DNA of 26,666 bases. Source: Elusimicrobia bacterium UBA6262. Its GTDB lineage: Bacteria > CAYTYR01 > UBA6262. A program made the position numbers and the translations under genes. Under the pieces are notes generated by a model. That model did no database searches and was not told the origin of the DNA. It saw nothing but the letters and a program-made list of their open reading frames with translations. Shown here in pieces: positions 21,883 to 26,666 of the stretch. The stretch is taken from contig DJVG01000061.1 in the NCBI GenBank assembly GCA_002441095.1, forward strand, positions 158-26,823, in the 5' to 3' direction. Each line of letters starts with the position of its first letter. Within the stretch, counting starts at the first letter, position 1.

Positions 21883-24084
21883 ATGATCTGGAATCTTAAT
21901 CTTTTTGCTGCTGGCTTTACCGCGCTAATTGCCCAAACGCTTCTGGTCCGGGAAATGGTAAATGTGTTCAGCGGCAATGTTTTTTCCCTGGGCTTTATTT
22001 TCGCTGGTTGGCTTTTTTGGGTTGCCTGCGGCAGTTACCTCTCCGGAAAACTTTCCCACCGTTTTGAGCAAAATCCAAACATGTATATAGCCGGCCAGGG
22101 ATTAGCGCTTTTGCTCCTGCTGCTGGAAATAGTTTTGATCCGGGCCTTGCGTTTACTGCTCCACATACCGCAGGGCCAAATTATTAGTTTTTCGCCTTTT
22201 CTGATGAGTGCCTTGCTGGCTACAGCTCCGCTGGCTTTTTTGGTTGGCTGGCAGTTTTCTCTGGCTTGCCGGCTCCTGCCTTCCGTGTCTATGGTATATC
22301 GTCTCGATGTACTTGGCAGCCTGGCCGGCGGTATAGCCTTAAGCCTGTGGCTGGCTCATTCCCAATATTCTTTTTATATTGTTTTTATGGTTATTTGCCT
22401 TAACCTGGTGGCTCTTTTTTTATTATGGCAAATTGCCGATGAAAAGAAGAGTCCCAGGCTTCTTACCGCGCTTATGATCAGCTTGATCCTGTCCTTAGGC
22501 GTGGTTTTTAGCGGCCAGGTGCACTTGCTGGAACAACGCACCCAGCGTTTAAACTGGTCCAAAATAATATTACACGAGTCTGCTGTTTCACGCTATGCCC
22601 AATATGCTGTTGCCGGGGAAGGGGATCTGCGTAATTTTTATGTTAACGGTTTATTAAGTTATTCCAATCCCGATATCACCGGCAGCCAGATGCTTGCCCA
22701 TCTGGCCATGCTGGAAACCCCTCAACCCAGACGGATCCTGGTTTTAGGGGGAGGATTTAACAGCCTGCTCAAAGAAGTTCTAAAATACCCGGTTACCGAA
22801 GTGTATTATATAGAATTAGATGAAGTCCTGATAAAACTGGCTCAACGCCACATTACAGCTGAAGACCGGCAATCTATGTATGACTTCCGGGTTTTACTGC
22901 GTAATACCGATGGCCGGTTGTTTTTAAAGGACAAAACCACGGGAAAATTTGATGCCATTATCGTAAATACAGGGAGTCCGCTGACGGCAGAGGCTAACCG
23001 TTTTTATACCCGGGAATTTTTTCAGGCTATCCAGAGGAAACTTACCCGGGCTGGTATTGTGATCCTGGGTATTGATTCCAATGAGAATTACCTGAGTCCT
23101 GAATTGCGCAACTATAATGGCTGTCTCTACTGGACATTAAAAAGCGTTTTTCCCAAAGTAATAGCGATACCCGGTGAAATAATGTACCTCATTGCTTCCC
23201 CGAGTGATTCCTATCTCACGGATACGGCGCAGGTATTGACCGAGCGGTTGCAGGAAGGTAATATTGCCGCACAGTATTTTGCCGCTACTATCCCTTATCG
23301 GCTCACTGCAGAAAGAATGGGCTTTACGCTGGCCGCCCTGGAAGATTATCCGGCCCAAAAATTGAACCATGATTTTGCTCCGATCAGTTATTACCATAAT
23401 ATTATATATTGGGGTAAACAATTCCAATCGTTCTGGCCAAAAATATTGTGGTCGGCCATGCAATGGAGATGGTGGCACTGGCTGTTGATCTTTTGTCTGC
23501 TGGTCTTATCCGGGTGGCTGATTATCAGAAAAAAAGCATTTGCTCTCTTGCCGACACAAGTTTTTATAGCTGGTTTAGCCGGTATGGCGGTGGAACTGGT
23601 CCTGATCCTGTCCTGCCAGATCATGGTCGGATATGTGTACCATCTATTAGGGATACTGATCGCCTGTTTTATGTTAGGACTGGCCTTGGGAGCCAAGATC
23701 GTTAATCGCTTTAATTCACTATCAGGCCAGTGGTTCCCGGTGTTGTTAAAGGTGATGGTCTTGTTTGGCCTATTCATTATCGCCTTACCCGTAGTATTAG
23801 CACTTTTAGCCCTGATTTCCTGGACTCCCGCCCTCATTACTTTTATTTTAGCGCTAACGGTTCTGGATGGTTTATGGGTAGGGATGGTTTTCCCCTTAAG
23901 TTGTTTGATCAAGAACCGGCCTGGGCTATTTTATGCCATGGACCTGCTGGGCGCTTGCGCCGGTACTATTATAGTCAACCTGATGCTTATTCCTTTATTA
24001 GGAATTTTTGGCGCCTGTTATGGCTTGGGATTACTGGTCCTGGCTGCTGCCCTGATCGGTTTTTGTTACTTTAAGGTTGCCTAA
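21883..24084 (+). CDS. Multi-pass membrane protein with spermidine-synthase-like domain
   Basis: 733 residues in three parts. The N-terminal ~215 residues are about six or seven transmembrane helices. Residues ~225-500 are a soluble methyltransferase-fold domain like SpeE, with LVLGGGF (glycines 289-291) and YYIELDEVLI. The C-terminal ~220 residues form about seven more helices. In true aminopropyltransferases the segment after the central strand reads VDSTDP; here it is VNTGSP (N362), so the catalytic Asp residues appear to be lost. The protein may therefore not make polyamines. Such membrane-embedded SpeE-like proteins are widespread but poorly characterised. It sits in one operon with apgM and the DJ-1 gene. 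Confidence 0.85.
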   Translation: MIWNLNLFAAGFTALIAQTLLVREMVNVFSGNVFSLGFIFAGWLFWVACGSYLSGKLSHRFEQNPNMYIAGQGLALLLLLLEIVLIRALRLLLHIPQGQIISFSPFLMSALLATAPLAFLVGWQFSLACRLLPSVSMVYRLDVLGSLAGGIALSLWLAHSQYSFYIVFMVICLNLVALFLLWQIADEKKSPRLLTALMISLILSLGVVFSGQVHLLEQRTQRLNWSKIILHESAVSRYAQYAVAGEGDLRNFYVNGLLSYSNPDITGSQMLAHLAMLETPQPRRILVLGGGFNSLLKEVLKYPVTEVYYIELDEVLIKLAQRHITAEDRQSMYDFRVLLRNTDGRLFLKDKTTGKFDAIIVNTGSPLTAEANRFYTREFFQAIQRKLTRAGIVILGIDSNENYLSPELRNYNGCLYWTLKSVFPKVIAIPGEIMYLIASPSDSYLTDTAQVLTERLQEGNIAAQYFAATIPYRLTAERMGFTLAALEDYPAQKLNHDFAPISYYHNIIYWGKQFQSFWPKILWSAMQWRWWHWLLIFCLLVLSGWLIIRKKAFALLPTQVFIAGLAGMAVELVLILSCQIMVGYVYHLLGILIACFMLGLALGAKIVNRFNSLSGQWFPVLLKVMVLFGLFIIALPVVLALLALISWTPALITFILALTVLDGLWVGMVFPLSCLIKNRPGLFYAMDLLGACAGTIIVNLMLIPLLGIFGACYGLGLLVLAAALIGFCYFKVA

Positions 24085-24106
24085 TAGACGCTAGATATGA
24101 TATAGT
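24077..24106 (+). promoter_or_regulatory. Putative promoter of the 71-residue protein gene
   Basis: An extended -10, TGATATAGT (24098-24106), has TTGCCT (24077-24082) 18 bp upstream of its hexamer as a possible -35. Transcription would begin about 27 bp before the strong GGGGAGGGG ribosome binding site of the gene at 24140. The -35 overlaps the end of the preceding gene. Confidence 0.4.
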
Positions 24107-24139
24107 AGAAAATATTAAAGTTATATCAGGGGAGGGGCT

Positions 24140-24355
24140 ATGCCCTCAAAAAAAGGTTGTTTTGTCATCCGTAAAGGAAAATTTTTCTGGGTACAGTTAG
24201 TGATGAGCCATTCAGATATGGGTGGCAAAGAATACTTTATCGCTTACGGGCAGTATATTAATGAAAAAGAAGCCCGTAAAATTTGCCAGAAACAGAATCG
24301 TTTTGCCCTTTGCCTGGATTGCCAGTGGAAGAAAAAAGCTCTCTGCCAGATCTAG
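24140..24355 (+). CDS. Small Cys-containing protein of unknown function
   Basis: 71 residues, basic, starting MPSKKGCFVIRKGKFFWVQ. The ATG is preceded by an unusually strong GGGGAGGGG ribosome binding site, which supports translation. It contains a FFWVQL strand, an EYFIAYGQYINEKEARKICQKQ segment and a C-terminal CLDCQWKKKALC cluster, so five cysteines in all with one CxxC pair that could bind zinc or form disulphides. There is no signal peptide. I recognise no family. It lies 38 bp before the argF start and may share its transcript. Confidence 0.65.
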   Translation: MPSKKGCFVIRKGKFFWVQLVMSHSDMGGKEYFIAYGQYINEKEARKICQKQNRFALCLDCQWKKKALCQI

Positions 24356-24393
24356 GTTGAGTGCAGGGCAGGATACTTGGGGGATATAGCATC

Positions 24394-25320
24394 GTGCAAA
24401 TTAAAGACTTGATCTCAATTTTAGATCTAACAGTAGCAGAAATAGAAGAGATCTTCGCCACTGCGCGTAGGTGCAAGGAAAAGCAGAAAAAAGGTGAAGA
24501 ATATACACCTTTAAAAGGCAAAAGCCTGGCCATGATCTTTGCCAAGTCTTCTACCCGGACCAGGGTGTCTTTTGAGGTAGGGATGCTGCAATTGGGCGGG
24601 CATGCGCTCTTTATGAGTACCCAGGACATGCAGTTAAAACGGGGAGAAACGATCCATGATACGGCTAAAACGCTTTCCCGTTATGTAGACGGCATAATGA
24701 TGCGCACTTATAGCCATAAAGATGTCCTGGAGATGGCCGAGCATGCCACTATTCCGGTTATTAATGGATTGACTGACTTGTCACATCCCTGCCAGGCGCT
24801 TACTGATATTTTTACCATTATTGAAAAAAAAGGTAAACCTGCCGGATTAAAGATCGTCTACCTTGGTGATGGCGATAATGTGGCAAATTCCCTGGCTCTT
24901 ATTGCGGGCAAGCTGGGATTACACATGGTGTTATGCATTCCGCCGGGTTATGAGCCGGACAAGGGGATCATTAAGGAAGCGCAGGGCTTAGCTAATAATT
25001 CAGGGGCCAAGCTGGAATTGACCAATGATCCGCAAGCTGCCGCCAGCGATGCAGATATCCTGTATACTGATGTCTGGACCAGCATGGGCAAAGAGCAGGA
25101 ACGGGAAGAGCGGTTAAGAATATTCAAACCTTACCAGTTAAACAGCAGGCTTTTAGCCAAAGCTAAGCCTGATTGCATGGTTATGCACTGCCTGCCGGCG
25201 CACCGGGGCGAGGAGATCACTGATGAAGTGATGGCCAGCCAGCAGAATATTTCTTTTGACCAGGCCGAGAACCGGTTGCATGTGCAGAAAGCCATACTCG
25301 CCTTATTACTGGCAAAATAA
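24394..25320 (+). CDS. argF: Ornithine carbamoyltransferase ArgF
   Basis: 308 residues. It makes citrulline from ornithine and carbamoyl phosphate in arginine synthesis, or runs in reverse in the arginine deiminase pathway. Motifs: the carbamoyl-phosphate site SSTRTR (52-57), MRTYSH, the HPCQALTD segment, the ornithine-side DVWTSMG, and HCLPAHRGEEI with C266. DVWTSMG and HCLP mark ornithine rather than aspartate carbamoyltransferase. I chose GTG at 24394 because it gives the usual VQIKDLISILDLT beginning with a GGGGGA site about 10 bp upstream; a GTG at 24361 would add 11 atypical residues. No other arginine genes are visible. lemA follows after 30 bp. Confidence 0.93.
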   Translation: MQIKDLISILDLTVAEIEEIFATARRCKEKQKKGEEYTPLKGKSLAMIFAKSSTRTRVSFEVGMLQLGGHALFMSTQDMQLKRGETIHDTAKTLSRYVDGIMMRTYSHKDVLEMAEHATIPVINGLTDLSHPCQALTDIFTIIEKKGKPAGLKIVYLGDGDNVANSLALIAGKLGLHMVLCIPPGYEPDKGIIKEAQGLANNSGAKLELTNDPQAAASDADILYTDVWTSMGKEQEREERLRIFKPYQLNSRLLAKAKPDCMVMHCLPAHRGEEITDEVMASQQNISFDQAENRLHVQKAILALLLAK

Positions 25321-25350
25321 CCATACTGATAGATCCGTAAGGGGGGAATT

Positions 25351-25944
25351 ATGAAAAAAATATTACTGGTCTTGGTTATATTGATCGTTTTAGTGGCTTT
25401 GGTCGGTCTGGCCATAGCCGGCAAATATAACAGCCTGGTCAGACAGGAAGAAGCGGTTAAGACTGCCTGGGCCCAGGTAGAAAATGTTTATCAGCGCCGG
25501 CTGGACCTGATCCCTAATTTAGTGGAAACAGTCAAAGGTTATGCCAAGCATGAAAAAGATGTATTCATAGGCGTTACTACGGCGCGGGCCGGCGTAGGAC
25601 AGATGAAAGTCGATGCCGGATTAATTAATGATCCGGCAGCACTGCAATCCTTTCAAAAAGCCCAGGCCAGCCTGAGCGGAGCTTTGAGCCGGTTGCTGGC
25701 AGTGGCTGAAAATTACCCGGCTTTAAAAGCTAATGAGAATTTCCTGGCTTTACAAAGCCAGTTGGAAGGGACAGAGAACCGGATAACAGTTGAGCGCAAG
25801 AGATTTAATGACGCCGCCCAGGCCTATAATACCAGTATCAGGCAATTCCCGACCAATTTTATTGCCGGTATGTTTGGCTTTAAGGGCAAAGCTTATTTTG
25901 AAAGTGAGCCAGCAGCTGCTAAGACGCCGGCGGTTAAATTCTAA
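25351..25944 (+). CDS. lemA: LemA family membrane protein
   Basis: 197 residues, typical for LemA. A single transmembrane helix lies at about residues 4-24 with a short N-terminal inside segment. A long helical domain follows with the family signature NVYQRRLDLIPNLVETVKGYAKHE and later LSRLLAVAENYPALKAN and FNDAAQAYNTSIRQFP. The molecular role of LemA is unknown; it is commonly encoded next to a TPM-domain protein, as here. The start has a GGGGGGA ribosome binding site. The C-terminal tail is Ala/Pro-rich. Confidence 0.93.
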   Translation: MKKILLVLVILIVLVALVGLAIAGKYNSLVRQEEAVKTAWAQVENVYQRRLDLIPNLVETVKGYAKHEKDVFIGVTTARAGVGQMKVDAGLINDPAALQSFQKAQASLSGALSRLLAVAENYPALKANENFLALQSQLEGTENRITVERKRFNDAAQAYNTSIRQFPTNFIAGMFGFKGKAYFESEPAAAKTPAVKF

Positions 25945-25948
25945 AAAA

Positions 25949-25979
25949 GTTGCGAGTTTCGAGTGGCGGGTTGCGAGTT
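25949..25979. repeat. Short direct repeat between lemA and the TPM gene
   Basis: GTTGCGAGTT occurs at 25949-25958 and again at 25970-25979, with a related GTTTCGAGTGG segment between. The second copy runs almost into the ATG at 25982, and no clear ribosome binding site precedes that start. The unit may be a small tandem or dispersed repeat. Confidence 0.5.
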
Positions 25980-25981
25980 AA

Positions 25982-26666
25982 ATGAAAAAAACAAATAAAA
26001 TAATATCAATTATGATCACTGTTAGCATCCTGCTGTTTAGCGGATTGATGTGGGCTTTAGAGGTGCCGGAAAAACCAATCAGCCGGGTGACTGACAATGC
26101 CGGGATGTTTTCCAGCCAGACAGTATTGGAAATGTCGCAAACCCTGGGTGATTTTGAAGCTCAAAAAGGCATCCAGATAGTAGTAGCTACTTTCCCTTCT
26201 CTGGAAGGGGACAGCTTGGAAGATTTTTCCATCCGGCTGGCTGAAAAATGGAAGATTGGGCAAAAGGGCCAGGATAATGGCGTTATCATTGTTATTTTCA
26301 AGAATGACCGTAGGATCAGGATTGAAGTAGGCTATGGCCTGGAAGCGGTCCTGACTGACGCTATCTGTTCGCAGATTATAGCCCAGAACATTGGTCCCCA
26401 TTTCAAGCAAGAACATTATGACGCCGGTATAAAAGAAGCTGTTGTCGCCATTCTCAATACGCTGAATGAAGAAAGAACCCAGCAAAAGAAAACATCGTCT
26501 AATGACTCTGATGGATTTAAAACAAATGAAATATCAATTTCTATCCTTCTGGTTCTTGTCATAGTAATAATAATTTTGAAATTGATCTCAAGCGCATCTT
26601 ATCATATTTCTGGCCGAGGTGGATTTGGCGGAGGATTTTGGGGTGGCGGGGGCTTTGGCGGCGGGG
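25982..26666 (+). CDS. TPM-domain (YgcG-type) membrane protein, 3' partial
   Basis: 228 codons are visible before the window ends. The N terminus has a signal peptide (about 1-25, ending GLMWA). A TPM domain spans about 30-160: the segment PISRVTDNAGMFSS, then GIQIVVATFPSLEG, WKIGQKGQDNGVIIVIFKNDR, and IEVGYGLEAVLTD are all characteristic. A transmembrane helix follows at about 178-197, then a glycine-rich tail (GRGGFGGGFWGGGGFGGG) where the window stops. TPM proteins are membrane-anchored and often paired with LemA; some have phosphatase activity, but the general role is unclear. The start lacks a clear ribosome binding site, so translation may be coupled to lemA. Confidence 0.9.
   Translation, partial: MKKTNKIISIMITVSILLFSGLMWALEVPEKPISRVTDNAGMFSSQTVLEMSQTLGDFEAQKGIQIVVATFPSLEGDSLEDFSIRLAEKWKIGQKGQDNGVIIVIFKNDRRIRIEVGYGLEAVLTDAICSQIIAQNIGPHFKQEHYDAGIKEAVVAILNTLNEERTQQKKTSSNDSDGFKTNEISISILLVLVIVIIILKLISSASYHISGRGGFGGGFWGGGGFGGG

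Noticed and set aside
24361..24393. Earlier GTG start for argF
   Set aside because: It adds 11 residues not typical of ornithine carbamoyltransferase; the GTG at 24394 has a GGGGGA site upstream and gives the usual beginning.

Overview
The window is 26.7 kb of compact, single-direction bacterial DNA: every supported gene is on the + strand. It looks like the chromosome of an uncultured, strictly anaerobic, hydrogen-producing fermenter. That rests on two complete sets of multi-subunit NAD(P)H-linked [FeFe]-hydrogenase genes, all three H-cluster maturases (HydE, HydF, HydG) and the NADH sensor Rex, with no sign of respiratory genes. I cannot assign a phylum from sequence alone. The repeated intergenic elements, archaeal-type phosphoglycerate mutase and fusion proteins suggest a candidate-phylum lineage rather than a well-studied Firmicute, but that is inference.

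Layout. (1) 1-1668: the end of a HypA-like protein that lacks its zinc ribbon, then a HydE-like radical SAM protein with a HypC domain fused to its N terminus. (2) 1700-4253: a Rex-type operator and promoter, rex, and a membrane sensor histidine kinase overlapping rex by 4 bp. (3) 4303-10175: a second Rex-like operator, then hydrogenase module 1: a HydB (NuoF-type) protein fused to a GltD/NfnB-type FAD/NADPH oxidoreductase, HydA1, and a NuoE-type HydC1. (4) 10265-13111: a receiver-only response regulator, HydG and HydE. (5) 13247-19251: a second receiver-only response regulator, then hydrogenase module 2: HydC2, a separate [2Fe-2S] thioredoxin-fold protein, HydB2 with a ferredoxin tail, HydA2, and the maturation GTPase HydF. 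(6) 19310-24084: a putative lipoprotein, phosphoglycerate mutase (ApgM), a DJ-1/PfpI protein and a multi-pass membrane protein with a spermidine-synthase-like domain. (7) 24140-26666: a small Cys-containing protein, ornithine carbamoyltransferase (ArgF), LemA and a truncated TPM-domain protein.

How it fits together. HydG makes the Fe(CO)2(CN) synthon, HydE processes it and HydF carries the assembled 2Fe cluster to apo-HydA. Two different HydBC electron-input assemblies then feed two HydA subunits. Module 2 resembles the Thermotoga/Acetobacterium-type electron-bifurcating HydABC. In module 1 the ferredoxin tail of HydB is replaced by a transhydrogenase-like NADPH module, so it may connect H2, NADH, NADPH and ferredoxin in one complex. 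Rex would link expression to the NADH/NAD+ ratio, and the histidine kinase plus the two receiver proteins may add a second layer of control.

Three intergenic gaps (221-337, 9410-9583, 19977-20126) hold related arrays of a short ATCAGG/CCTGAT unit, each ending about 20-35 bp before a start codon. The most novel elements appear to be the HypC-HydE fusion with its zinc-less HypA-like neighbour, the HydB-GltD fusion, and these repeat arrays. No non-coding gap exceeds 300 bp, and I saw no tRNA, rRNA, CRISPR array or insertion sequence.
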